Shown piece by piece: positions 1-11,419 of a DNA stretch of 64,000 nt. The notes beneath the pieces were generated by a model. That model saw only the letters and a list, made by a program, of their open reading frames with translations. It had not been told where the DNA came from and made no database searches. The DNA is from Chaetomium olivaceum (Eukaryota; Ascomycota; Sordariomycetes; Sordariales; Chaetomiaceae). Where the stretch lies: positions 744,001-808,000 of the forward strand of contig JAYWVB010000007.1 in assembly GCA_039881045.1 (NCBI GenBank), in the 5' to 3' direction. Position numbers and translations under genes: made by a program. How positions within the stretch are numbered: position 1 is the stretch's first letter; each line of letters starts with the position of its first letter.

Positions 1-1
1 T

Positions 2-334
2 CCCAACAGTAACACCATCTTGACGGATTTACTCCCGGCATCAGTTCTGTTGGCTGAACACGGCGAGGTGGGGGTCTACAACTTTACGAACCCAGGCGCA
101 ATATCGCACAACGAGGTGCTCTCCTTGTTCCGCGATATTATTCGCCCATCGTATACGTGGAAGAACTTCAGTGTCGAGCAGCAGGCCAAAGTCATCAAGG
201 CCGGCCGCAGCAACTGTAAGTTGGATACTGCCAAGCTGGTATCCAAGCTGAAGGAGTATGGCTATGAGCTGCCCGAGATTCACGAAGCTTACCGAATGTG
301 CTTTGAGAGAATGAAGGCTGCAGGTATTAAGTAA
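2..334 (+). CDS. UDP-rhamnose synthase-type NAD(P)-dependent epimerase/reductase, C-terminal part
   Basis: The reading frame is open from base 2 to the stop at 332-334, so the gene starts left of the window. The visible 110 residues match the C-terminal part of the bifunctional 3,5-epimerase/4-reductase family (plant UER1/NRS-ER and the C-terminal half of RHM): PNSNTIL near the start, then NFTNPGAISHNEVL, YTWKNF and a LDTAKL element, in the same order as in that family. These SDR enzymes convert UDP- or dTDP-4-keto-6-deoxyglucose to the L-rhamnose form, a cytosolic step in cell-wall or glycan precursor supply. The catalytic YxxxK and the Rossmann glycine motif would lie upstream and cannot be checked. 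The family assignment is firm; the exact nucleotide specificity is inferred. Confidence 0.8.
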   Translation, partial: PNSNTILTDLLPASVLLAEHGEVGVYNFTNPGAISHNEVLSLFRDIIRPSYTWKNFSVEQQAKVIKAGRSNCKLDTAKLVSKLKEYGYELPEIHEAYRMCFERMKAAGIK

Positions 335-895
335 ATACAACAAGGAGGATAGGGGGCTCAAATAACAATGAGGTCGATTATTCGTATGTACATTGTAGGT
401 AATGTACTTGTGTTTATTGAGTTAGAATCAATCGACGCTCACGTCGAGCTTGCGCGTGTATTGGTTGGCTGAAAACTTATGCCGGACTTCGGCATGAGAC
501 GACCCCGCTAACACCCCCACTGACGAGTCTGCCCACGACAACCCGGAGATTTCTGTGGCTGAGATACGTAATTTGGCTTGGTTCTGCCTGGCTTTTGGGC
601 TTTTGCATCCACTATGTCAGTCTCTCGACGCAATAATACTTGGGAAGTTAAATACGACAAGTCTCTATTGTTCATATCTACGCAATCTGATCACATGCTG
701 TGATTCCCTTCTGAGGCAAACAACCACTTCACACCAACTTCGCAGCCCCCGCCTCTCTACCTCCGGGAGAACCATTCCCTTCACCGCACTTGGAACCCAG
801 CGCATTTTAGGCGAACCCGACGCCGCAAACGCATACGGCGTGGAGACCTAACCACAACCGACACTTCGGGCGCATTCATATCTTTCTCTGTCGCC
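335..895. other. Intergenic region, 3' end of rhamnose gene and promoter of DnaJ gene
   Basis: 561 bases between two genes read in the same direction. It must hold the 3' UTR of the first and the promoter of the second. I see no reading frame resembling a protein and no clear TATA box. The last 150 bases are C-rich, as is common for transcription start regions in filamentous ascomycetes. Confidence 0.6.
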
Positions 896-2745
896 ATGGT
901 GGTCGACACAGCATACTACGACATCCTGGGCGTTCAGCCGACGGCCACCGAGCTCGAGATCAAGAAGGCCTACCGCAAGCTCGCCATCGTGCACCATCCC
1001 GGTAAGTGGGCGCGTCTTTCTCTCGCCGTCGCTGCCCACCGGCTCCTCTCCCTCTCCGACCCCAAAACTGACCGGCCTCCTCCGTCCCAGACAAGAACCC
1101 GAATGATCCCAGCGCCCACGCCAAGTTCACAAGAGATCGGCGAGGCCTACCAAGTGCTATCCAACGATGACCTGCGCAAAGCCTACGACAAGTTTGGCAA
1201 GGAGTCGGCCCGCCCCTCCGAGGGGTTCGTCGACCCGGCCGAGTTCTTTACAAGTATCTTTGGCGGCGAGGCCTTTATGAACTGGATCGGCGAGATCAGT
1301 CTTATGAAGGACCTGACCGCCACCATGGATATCACTATGACCGCTGCCGAAGAGGAGGAGCAAGAAGCGGCTGCGGCAGCTGCTGCCGCTGCTGCCGCTG
1401 GCGGAGAGACAAAAGACACAGCGGCGGAGGATGACGAGTTCCCCGATACGGAGAAAGCGAAGCGGGAGAGCATGAAGGCTGCCGAGGCTGGCTTCGCGGC
1501 CTCATCATCGAGCGAAAAGAAACCCGTACCGACAGTCGTGGTCGACGACGAGAAGTACGCCGACGCCCCACCCCCCTACACAAAAGTTCCCTCTCCGGGT
1601 CCCAGTTCCAGGGCCACAACGCCGCTCGGCGGCCGCACCCAGATCCCCATTCGACCAGCCATCATGGACCGGCCGTCCGACGACGCCGCAACGGACGACT
1701 CGGCGTCGCACGACGGGAAGCGCAAGGACAAGAAGTCGAAATCGGGCATGAGCAAGGAGCAAAGGGAGAAGCTGGCGGCGTACGAGAAGGAGCGGGCCAA
1801 GATCCGGCAGGACCGCGTCGACACGCTAGCACAAAAGCTGCTGGACCGGCTGTCGGTGTGGACGGAGGACGGCGGACGGGGCAAGGACGTGACGGCCGCC
1901 TTCCAGGAGAAGACGCGGCTCGAGAGGTGGAGGAGCTCAAGATGGAGTCATTCGGCATCGACATCCTGCACGCCATCGGCGCCACCTACGTCAGCAAGGC
2001 GACGGCGCTGCTGCGCAGCCAGAAGTTTTTTGGTATGGGCGGCTTCCTCAGCCGCATGAAGGACAAGGGCACGCTGGTCAAGGACACGTGGAACACCATC
2101 AGCAGCGCCATCGACGCCAGCAGACCATGGAGGAGATGGCCCGCCTCGAGCAGCAGGGCGGCGACGACTGGACCGACGAGAAGAAGTCCGAGTACGAGCG
2201 GCGCGTCACCGGCAAGATCCTGACCGACCGCCTGGCGCGGGAGCAGGTTCGAGATCCAGAGCGTCCTGCGTGATGTCTGTGATGCTGTCCTCAACGACAA
2301 GAAGGTGCCCCTGTCTAAGCGGCTTGAACGCGCCGAGGGGCTCATCCTGATCGGTCAGATCTGTGCACATGTAAGCTACCTTCCACCTTCCACCCCCCCC
2401 CCCCCATTCTCCTCTTCCTCTTCCCGCTTACCACAGCCCCCTTCCCCACCCTCCACCCCCGCCAATATAACTAACCACCCCCGTCATAAAAAACAGGCCA
2501 AACGCAGCCCCGAAGAAGAAGGCGATTACATGGCCTTCGAGCAGCTCGTCGCCGAGGCCGCCATGAAGAAGGAGAAGGAGTCCAAAAAGAAGGGCAAGGA
2601 CAAGAAGGACGACCACCACGACCACCACCACAGCCATCACCACAAGAACGGTGCCGGTGCTGCTGCCGACGACAAGGCCTGGCAAGAGGCGGCGGCGGCG
2701 GCGGCGGGGGACGTGCCGAATGTTCCGAGGGGGGAGAAGTCGTAG
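896..2745 (+). CDS. DnaJ (Hsp40) co-chaperone of the Caj1/Djp1 type (J domain plus DnaJ-X domain), frame broken four times
   Basis: The N-terminus is a J domain (YYDILGVQPTATELEIKKAYRKLA). Its HPD signature is split by intron 1002-1090 (HHP before, D after). The C-terminal DnaJ-X part reads MESFGIDILHAIGATYVSKA, then TMEEMARLEQQGGDDWTDEK, then VLNDKKVPLSKRLERAE, as in yeast Caj1/Djp1-type proteins that help Hsp70 and peroxisomal import. An in-frame intron at 2371-2496 precedes a Lys/His-rich tail. A poly-Ala run lies at about 1370-1398. To read the whole protein the frame must be changed near 1129 (one extra base), 1925, 2117 (one missing base) and 2230. A conserved housekeeping gene with four small indels suggests sequence error rather than true decay, but a pseudogene is possible. 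Confidence 0.75.
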
Positions 2746-3881
2746 GGTGAGCACATAAACATGTGATTGTTGTGGCGTGTTGGGCGGGCGGTGTGGTGGG
2801 TTGGTGATGTTGTGTGTGTGGGTGGGTGGGTGGTGTGATACCTTGTTGATGTTATCGTTGGTGGTGATGATGGTGGTAGTGGCGGTGGCGATGATGCTGA
2901 GGTGGGATGGGTTGGATGGTGGAAGGGGGTAGAATATTGTTTCTGCTCTGTTAGATACACCGGGCCACGGCGGCCGTGCTCTCTCTCATGCTCACTCGGC
3001 TGTCTTATATATACCTCTCATAATGAGACATAGAGTCTGATTCTTCGGTTTGTTCTGTTTTGTACTTGGGGACTGGAAATACGTAATAGCATCTCTACTC
3101 AGAGCTTGAATTCTCACCGTGATTGCCTTGTAGGGAAGGCAGCCGGTATAAATCACTTCGGGAGATACAAGGTCGTTCCGGGGTATCAAAGTAATGGTAT
3201 TATGAAAAAGCCCAAATACCAGGATGCCTACAAGCAATCCTAAACCAAAAACACGGCTTCCGCTACGGGCAGGCTCTTCTGTCCATGCCCGGAGTCTTAT
3301 TTTATGCCTGGGTATCTAGTGGTACATATAGTCCGACAAAGGAAAACTGCTGGCTGGGTGGGCGGCCCCCGTCGAGAAAAGGAGACAAGTGTACTGTGCC
3401 GTCTGACCCAGCTGAGCCTTTTGGCGGCGCCTGTAGGCAGGCAGGCAGCTGTATCCGACAAGAAGGAAATGCAATGTCGTCGCGGGTGAACTTGAGATAG
3501 CCCCCCCTGAGAAGGATTGCGCGTGTTGCCCCGCCCCGTATCGTATGTTTGTTTCCGCGCAATGCAAAAGCCACACCCACTCCTCTGCCTGTCCCAATGC
3601 CAGCGCCGGACTTGAGAGTAAGGAAAAATGACCTGACCAAGGAAATGTTTCGTGAGTGGTGAGCGACCCCATCGCGCGTGCGTATGTAGTCAGCCAGCTT
3701 CTCCTGCTTCTCTCTTGCTCTCTCTCTCTCTCTATCTCTCTCTTCCCCCTATTCCCCACTCTCGGTACGCAGCTCGATCCCGCTATCCCTATCTTGCGGG
3801 TCTTTGCTCCAGGTGCTTGGGGTGTTGGCGCCACTGAAGGACTCTCTGCCTAGCGCGTCTATCGCGTAGATGTGTCTTCGT
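2746..3881. other. Intergenic region between convergent genes
   Basis: 1.1 kb between the 3' ends of the DnaJ gene (+) and the next gene (-). It begins with a GT-rich 3' UTR-like stretch (2760-2890) and contains a CT microsatellite. The open frames here, on either strand, have no recognisable protein features. Confidence 0.6.
3718..3743. repeat. CT dinucleotide microsatellite
   Basis: About 26 bases of CT repeat with one interruption (CTAT). It lies in the intergenic stretch downstream of two convergent genes. Confidence 0.9.
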
Positions 3882-6076
3882 CTAAATTCTCGTCCTCAGT
3901 TTCCTCCTCGGCACGCTGCCGACGCTCGACCTCCTCTGGGGCGAGGACTCTCCCCCTAACCCAATCTCGCTGGCTTGGACCTTGTACTCGAGCGCGCGCT
4001 TGCCCTCCTTGATCAGCTCCTCGGTCCATCCAAGACACCGCTTGAGGCTTTGGTTGATTTTCTGGCTGTCCACAAGCAGCTGCTGGTGTTTGGACAAGTC
4101 CACTTCGAGGCGCCGCTCGTCTCGCCGCTGCTTCTCGTGGCGTATTTCTTTCGCGCCGGGGCTCATCTCCCCGGAAGCCTCCGAACCCGACATGTCATCA
4201 TCATCTTCCTCTTCCGGCTCATCAAGCTTATCCAACTCGGCGTCCTCGGCGTCGATCTCGCTCTGTTCCTCGCTCAGGTTGTCCAAGTCTATCCCGGCTC
4301 TTGCTAAAGCGCCTCCTTCAGTTGTCGAGTCAGAGGGGATTCGACTGCCTATGGAGGCCATGCTCAACCGTCCCGACCTGGACAGCCGCTGGTAGCTCCG
4401 CAGCTCAGCCGTCTGTTTCCTCAATTGTCGCTCAAGTGTACGGTTGATGGCTTCAAGGCTGGCGTTTGTGATCTGCAGGTCCTGCACCTTGCGCTCCCGC
4501 CGTGCGTTAGCAACGAGCTCTGTCGGTTGATTTTGGCCATCCTGGGGCGTTTTTGTCGGGCTTTCGACGGCCTGGGGTTGATCCTCGTCTCCTTCGGCAT
4601 CTTCGTCTTCGTCTTCTTCTTCCTCGGCGAAGTCTTCAGCTGCCTGGAGCAACGACGCAAACCCGGACGCAGTTGAGTTGTTTGGCAACGCCGGCTCGGG
4701 ATGCGGCGAGAGTAAGAGGGAGACGCGCTTCTAGAAGACGGAAGAGATGGAAGTGAGCTATGGACGGAGGTACGTTTTGCGATGACGGGTGGCTCGATGA
4801 TGGTGCCGCTTTTCGTGTATCTATGCGACTTCGGTCGTGATGGGGGGTCGAGATTCACTTTCCCTTGGCTGAGCTGTGGGCTCACCCGCCGTAACGGAGG
4901 ATCGAGGGGAGATAATGCCAGAGCTCCCAACCTTGGTTGTGCTCTGTGTGTGGTGATTTAATAGGGGACAGAGCCCTTGGAGGCTTCCTGCTGCCGCTTG
5001 GTACCCTTTTCACTGGCGCGACAACGGAACCTGGCGACTTCTTTACCGATGGCCCGATTTTCGCTGGAGGTTGCAGGCCAGGGGTTCCGTTGGCATAGAT
5101 GAACTTGCTCGTCAAGCTGTCTTGGGCGGTGGGAGATGCCAGTGGCGGAGAGAACGGCGTGGGAACGCCAGGCTGCCGCTCTGGTAAGGTATTCCCGTTT
5201 GCGTAGAAGAAAGTTGTAGGTTTTTGTTGTGGCGCAGATGGCTTCACAGCCGTCGTCTGCGCCGCCGTTTTGGGGGCATCGGAAGCGTAAAAGAACTTCG
5301 AGTCTCGATCTTGCCGTATACTCCCAGCTTCGGAAGCGGGACTAAACGTCACCACCGGTCTCCTGTGAGCGTCCTCCGCCCGTGTCTCCAAGGGATCTGG
5401 ACGATCCTGACTTGGCGTGCCATTTGGCGTGCTGTTCACACTATCGACGCGGTTCTGCCTCGGGCCAGATCGCGGGGTGACGTTGTTGCCGAGAAACGCG
5501 GAAACGGGCGATGTTAATTCGTCCCGGTCACGGGCGTTGTTGGCATTGATGGTCAGGGTCGATTCGGCGGTGGAGCGTCGTCGGGCGTGCCCTGTCGCGA
5601 GTGTTGGGGCTGCCCGTGTCGCAATTTTTGGTGTTAAGGGAGGGTTTATTTGTTTACAGCGCGCCAACCGTCGGCTGCCGCTGGCCCACGGATGGCCTCT
5701 CCTGAGGTGGCATCCTATTCGTGGTAAATGTGGAGTGGTTTTGTGTGCCGGTTCTTGGTTTCACAGTTCGTACAGCCGGCGTGGCATTTTCGTTCCGAAC
5801 TCGCAGCGGATGGCGGGATCCAAGTCGTGTGTTTCCGGTCGCGGTCGCGGTCGCGGAAGCGGTAGCGGCTGGTGGGTAAACAGGTGCGGTTGTTGTGATC
5901 CGGGTTGTTGTCTTGCCCGTGGCACTGGTGCTCGTAGTTAGAATCCCAGCAGATAGCTTCTTCCTGAGAGTCCCTGGAGGCGATAGAGCAGTATTCCCTG
6001 TCGCGGCAGTGGTTTGGCGAGGTGCAGAGCGTTTTGGTGCACCGGCTTTTTGAGTTACCGGTAATGGCGGTGACAT
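3882..6076 (-). CDS. Conserved-looking protein of unknown function with FFYANG-like repeats and C-terminal coiled coils; frame broken
   Basis: Four overlapping minus-strand frames join into one protein of roughly 700 residues if single-base breaks near 5660, 4930 and 4705 are bridged. The N-terminal third is Thr/Ala/Pro-rich low complexity. The middle carries LTPKIATRAAP, SPVSAFLGNNVTPRSG and three short repeats: KFFYASDA (about 5283-5300), TFFYANGN (about 5200-5218) and KFIYANGT (about 5092-5110). The C-terminal part has acidic tracts and two predicted coiled coils, one around LEAINRTLERQLRKQTAELR (about 4400-4500) and one near the end. No enzyme motif is visible. Architecture suggests a scaffold or cytoskeletal protein, but that is only inference. 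The start at 6076 is the first ATG in the open frame and is uncertain. Confidence 0.6.
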
Positions 6077-6867
6077 TGTGTCGAAAACGACTCTTGGGAA
6101 TTGGGGAATTCCAGCAGGAGCACGAGGTGTTTAGGCCGCACCCTGATTCCGTTTCGGGCCGCCACCGTAACTGTGACTGGCCGATAGCGCCTGTTCAATT
6201 CCAACAGAGCGGGTACAGTGGCCTTCTCCGCACTTTATGCTTGAACCCTCGGAGTCACCTAAGCACATGCAAGGTCACAAGGTGATAAGGGACAGCATCT
6301 GTCGGTTTAGTCCGGGTCATTGGAGCCCAATCCCAAGGCGATTGAATCCAGCACCCGGGTCCAGAGTAAACAATGGACGAACCAAACCATCGGCTTATAC
6401 CCACCGTTCACCGTTCATCCGAATCGATCCCATGTTGGCTTCATGCGCTAACTGACGACCCCACCATGCCCAAGTGAAGCCCGCCAGATCTGGCCAGACA
6501 ACTGTTCCAAACCGGGGCTTCCCGGTGTTGTTCCTTGCTTCCCGAACCATTCATTATCGTTATGCCGCCCCGCCTGTTCAATAATTCAACATGGATATTC
6601 GAGAATCGCAATCTCTCAAACGAAACAAACCCAACGCGTCTCGGTCGTGTTCACGGTCTCCTATTTTATCGCGAAATTTGATTAAACAGTGGAACCCTAT
6701 CATTTCTTGGCAGAAACAGAAAGCGAAAAGGCACTCCTAACTAGTTATTTTGCACAGCCGAGCGGCTGCTGTCGCTTTGGCGCCCCGCTGATCCACTCCC
6801 CGCGCTTGGGATCCAACCGCAGAGAACGTACGACACCAGCAATCAACATTTCCCGATCGCGCCCGAC
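6077..6867. other. Divergent promoter region
   Basis: 790 bases between the start of the unknown coiled-coil gene (-) and the start of the cytochrome b5-domain gene (+). It should drive both. No coding frame is supportable and I see no strong named motif. Confidence 0.55.
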
Positions 6868-7916
6868 ATGGCGTTATTGGGCATCTCTCTCATCCTTGCA
6901 TCCGTCGTTCTGTTCTGCATGCGGAGACCGGCATGGTTCTCGTCCCTCTTCGGGGCTCCGTCGCCACCCACGATAGAGCCAGCGCCTCCAGAGACCAAGT
7001 CTGCTGATCCGCCTCCGGACGCCGACGCCGTCGCCGTCGCGAGAGATGAACCGAGCCATGCCGCCAACGGTGCGAACGGGAAGGCCGCGGCAGCCCAGGC
7101 CTCCATGCCCCCGCCGCCCGTGATTCAGCACACGCCTCCCGAACCCGAGACAAGCCGACGCTCCGCCTCCGACGACGAACAAACGACGCCGAAAGCCTCC
7201 GCAACCACCCTCACAACCCCAGTCCCAGCGCTAGCCCTCTCCGCGCCGGAGCCAATCCCCACAATCTCTCGCCCGAACGGCCTGAGCCCAGCAGCAGGCC
7301 GCGCGCCAGCACCCGCCTCATCACTAATGCCCCTCCCCCGCGCCCACCCACCCTCCGCCCCCCATCCTCCGGCACCAGCACCAGCACCACCTCCTCCTCA
7401 TCCGCCCTCGCCCCACCCCGCGGCCGCCCCCTCCCCGTCCCCGCCCGCGGACCAGGCTGCTCAACGCTCGCGCCGCCGCCAACCCACAGCACAAAACCCG
7501 ACAAACCATCCCGGGCAGTGATCCTCACGCCAGGCCACTCCCCGCTCGACTGGGCGCGCCTCTCGGGTAACCCGTCCGCGGACCTGCGCGGGCTGCCCGC
7601 GGGTTCCCCCTACCTGCGCGTGACGCCGAGCATGCTGAAGCGCATGACGGGCCGGCGCGGCAAGGACGCGTGGACGGTGCTGGGCGGGCGGGTGTATAAC
7701 ATGACGCCGTACCTGCCGTTTCATCCCGGCGGTGAGCCCGAGTTGTTGCGGGCGGCGGCGAGGGATGGGACGCGGTTATTTGGGGAGATCCATCCGTGGG
7801 TGAATTATGAGGGGATGTTGGCGGCGTGTTTGGTGGGGATTTATGTCCCTGAGGAGGAGGGGGGGTTGGCGGAGGGGAAGGGTGGGGGGGGGATATGGAG
7901 GCGATGGATTAATTAA
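6868..7916 (+). CDS. Membrane-anchored cytochrome b5-like heme-binding protein; one frame break
   Basis: The protein begins with a short hydrophobic anchor (ALLGISLILASVVLFCM, residues about 2-18). A long Pro/Ala/Ser-rich linker follows, and then a C-terminal cytochrome b5 fold: LTPGHSPLDWARL, VTPSMLKRMTGRRGKDAWTV, then GGRVYNMTPYLPFHPGGEPE. HPGG carries one heme-ligand His; the second is probably in EIHPWVNYE. The pattern matches fungal cytochrome b5-domain proteins related to yeast Irc21 and the N-terminal half of Ncb5or. The frame has to change by one base in the C-rich linker near 7341-7350; the frame that leads into the domain also reads a sensible Pro/Ser linker upstream. Likely an ER-membrane electron carrier; the redox partner is not evident. 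Confidence 0.75.
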
Positions 7917-8213
7917 TGGTTCGGGGGGGAGAGGGGGAGAGGAGCATGTATGTCTTGAAAGGGCCGGGCGAGAGTTAGACCAGGTAATGGTTAGAGGTGA
8001 GGAAGCGCTTGGGTTGATGGCCATGCGTGGGTGACGGGCGCGTCTAGACAAATTCCCTCGCTGGGATGTACGATTCACTTGGATATACAGATTACAAGAT
8101 ACCCGATAGAGACCAGCCGGGGAAGCAATGTACAAAATCGTGTCATCATCATATTAACTGCACAATCTCTGAGCATCCGCAGGCATAAGCCAGAATATCA
8201 CACCCAGCAAGCA

Positions 8214-10940
8214 CTACCTCCTTCTCCCAAACCGGAACTTGAGCTCGTCGTCACTATCGTCGCTCTCATCGTCACTCGGTGGCTTGAACCCCCTCCGCGG
8301 CTTCTTAGCTGCCCGATCCTTACTCGAGTCCGCCGGCGCAGAGCGCTTGTTGGAGGACGATGCCGCCTGGCTCTGGGACTGCGTCTGTGTCTGCGTCTGT
8401 GACCGGTGCTGCGAATTCGCCTTCTCGGCCGCCTTGGCCACCCTGCTCCTGGATGGTTCCGACTCCGGTACGAAACTCTCCTCTGGCATCACGCTGGGCT
8501 CGCTGGGCTCTTCCTCATCGCTACTATCGATGGCCACAACAGTCCGCCGCACAGCCGGCTTCGGCTTCTGCACCTCCTTCTCCTTGCTCTTGGCCAAGCT
8601 GTCGGATCGGCCCTGGGACGGCGGCTGCTGAGTCTGGTTCTGCGACTCACGTTGGCTGTCTTTCTTGCGCCGCCCGCCCTCCTCGTCTTCGAGCCAGTAA
8701 TCGTCTCCGATGCCGTACTCCTTGGGCTTGACCTCCTCCAGCGAGATGATGATGCGCGGCGCCTGGCGCCCAGCCGCCTCGCCCTGTTTGCGGAACCGCT
8801 TGAAATTCTTGCGCCCGTTCCATCGCGGATCCCATCGGCCGTCAACAATGTCCTGGTCTCGACTGCGGCCGCTCGTGCCGGCCTCGGGGAAGTGTACCTC
8901 GCACTCTTCGATGATGTGCAACGCCCGGATTGCTGCGTAGTCGATCCCGTCGTCAGGCAGTTCTTCGAGCTCTCTGCGCTTAGCGGCTGCTTGTGCCTCG
9001 GCCTCCTCCCGTTGCCGCCGTGCGTGTTCGAGAATACCGTCTTCTTCCTTGATCTTCTTACCCCGCCCCCTTGTCGTCTGGCCCTTCTTTGGCTTTCCCT
9101 CTGGTGAATCTGGAACCATTTCCTCGTCCTCGTCTGGTTTCGGGGTCGGCTCGGGCTCGGGGGATGGAGGAACGGGGGCTTGTCCGGACTCGATGCGTCG
9201 ACGTTTGGCGGCCGCTGCGGTCGGGAGCAATCTCGTCCATCAAGGCAGAGACGTCGTGTTCCGGGAGCGGTGACAGCGGACGCTTCCGCCGTGTTTGTCG
9301 GGTTGCGCGAGCAACGGGAGGCTCTTCCTCTGCAGGGAGACTCGCTTCTTGGTGTTGGGAGACGAACAGGCTATCCTGGGATGCGGCGGCTGCTTGGGGC
9401 GGCGCAGGGGTTTCCACTGAAGGAGTCTCTTCCACGGGCTCCTCTGCATCGTCAAAATCAAAACCTTTGAAGCGACTCCGGCCTGCTCGTCGACCCCGTG
9501 CTTTTCGTGGGGCGGGCTCTTCTTCCGCCGCAGCTTCCTCCGAAGATTGAGGCTGATCCGCGGGCTGATCCGCGGATTGGTCAACCTCCATGCGATCCCC
9601 TGAATCACCAGTAGGTTCTTGGACCCCTGGCCCCGCGGATGCCGGTTGGCTAGCCTCTTCCAAGGGACGGCGGAGCATAGAAGCATCGCAAGCAAGGATG
9701 GCCTCGAGGAACTCTCGCTGATCGATGGGTCGATGATCGAGTCGTTGAGCAACAGAGGTCAGAAACTGAGCGAACCATTCATAGTCTTCCCCTTTCGGCG
9801 TGTATCGCACGACGACCACCCCCCTACCCTCACTTTCATCCTCAAAAGATCCCAAACCCTTTTCGCCGGCAACGCCCTTGACATATCGGATGAAGTCATC
9901 AATGTCCGTTTTTCGCGGGATGACCTCTTTAAGTAAAGCTTTCCCTTTCCCGGCGGTGATGGCAGGGAACAGGTTCTCGTACTGCTTTGGCTCGTAAAAG
10001 ACAAACGTGTATCCATCGAATACTTCTTGCCGCCGCTCGTCAGGGGAGTACGATTCGGATGATCGTTCTACGGGCTCCTCTCCACGTGGAGGCAGATGGT
10101 CGATGGCATTCGGCCAGGCGGTTTCGACATCCTCTTCTAACGCACTAGGCGTGCCCTCTTCTGCGCCCTCTGGAACGGTGGCTGCGTCTACAATCGCGTT
10201 GATGAAGCTATCAGCGACAATGTATTTGCCGTTTATCAGCGCCTGCAGCCCTTTCGACGTGTTGCGCTTCTTGGAGACAACGTAGGTGGTGTCTATCCCA
10301 TAGTCGGCCGAGTATTTGATGTCGAGCTGCTCCAGGCTATCGCGGAGTCGTGTCCATGGGTCCGCACGTAGCTCCTTCGCGGTAAAGGAGAAGCTGAAGA
10401 CGACCGGGTTCCACCCTATCCGGATGAGCTTGGAGCACATGCCCAACTTCACTTCGTTCACATCTTCGGTTAATGTTTTCTTTTGTCCCCGGATCTGAAC
10501 GCCATTCAGGAGTGTCCCTTTTTTCGAGTTGAGGTCTTCGATCGTGACGGTGGATCGCGAGCGGAGGTTACGCTGGAGGAAAATACGTTAGTGGTCATCG
10601 CACTAAAATAAAGCGGGCGCATCCCGTCGCGCAACATACACCGCCGCCCTCGGGGACCTTGTCGACCGTAATCGTGATATGTTTTCTCGAGATGGTTTTG
10701 TCCGAGATGGCCAGTTGCCCCGCTAGGATTGGAAGGTCAGAATTGGTTTCTCCGAGCGATCCATAACGGTAGATTGGTGGTAAAACGTACCTTCGGCAAG
10801 CGTGCGACCAAAAAGATAGGTCTTTCCCGGGCGCAACCAAAGTGACCGGCCTACAATTGTCAATCGCTGCCTTGTCGCGCGCAGTAGCCCCTTGAAGGAT
10901 TCAACGCACCCTCGAACAAATCACTGTCCAGCACCCACAT
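8214..10940 (-). CDS. nbs1: Nbs1/Xrs2-type subunit of the Mre11-Rad50-Nbs1 complex
   Basis: Exons on the minus strand are 10910-10940, 10791-10850, 10640-10722 and 10572 down to 8214, with introns 10851-10909, 10723-10790 and 10573-10639, all GT-AG. The N-terminus is an FHA domain (WLRPGKTYLFGRTLAE, then DKTISRKHITI, then TVTIEDLNSKKGTLLNG). Two BRCT regions follow; WTRLRDSLEQLDIKYS belongs to the first. The C-terminal region has a KNFKRFRK motif like the Mre11-binding NFKKFKK of human NBS1, and ends DDELKFRFGRRR, like the Tel1/ATM-binding tail. The protein senses double-strand breaks in the nucleus, tethers Mre11 and recruits Tel1. One single-base frame break near 9228 lies in the linker between BRCT and Mre11-binding regions; otherwise the gene is complete. 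Confidence 0.88.
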
Positions 10941-11419
10941 GGCTCCTAACTTGAATAGATCGGCGGTGGAAAGACTCCGGTGAGCCGAAGTAACGGTGGC
11001 TGGAAATGCCCTCGAGGCTGTGAGTACGCGGTGGCGATACCCAGGCGCGATGTGGGGAAGAAATGTCGAAGTTCGCGAACTTCAAAGCGTCAATCAAACA
11101 CGTCATGGGCGCGACAGCACGTGCCCAATCAATTCAGCGACACACCGTAAATTACAGTCTTAGTTACCGTAACTTACCAGATTTCAAGCTCAGGGTTCAT
11201 GATTTCCAGGTTCTCTCGAACGGCACCTCGCTTTAAATGAGGCGAGGTACCTATGTAGTTATTGTGCTCTAGTCTAAATGGTGAGTCTGAAGTGAAGTCG
11301 AACCGGTCGGCGGTATGCTGTGTACAAACCATGGGTTACAATCTCTCAAATTTATGTCATACAAGACAGATTCACCCTACACCAGCGACCAACATTCAAT
11401 AGCAACTGCGCGGTGCTTA
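10941..11419. other. Promoter region of nbs1 and 3' flank of the peptidase gene
   Basis: About 480 bases between two minus-strand genes. No coding frame is supportable and no named regulatory motif stands out. Confidence 0.5.

Noticed and set aside
3316..3834. 172-codon minus-strand frame next to the CT repeat
   Set aside because: Partly translated microsatellite; no family resemblance.
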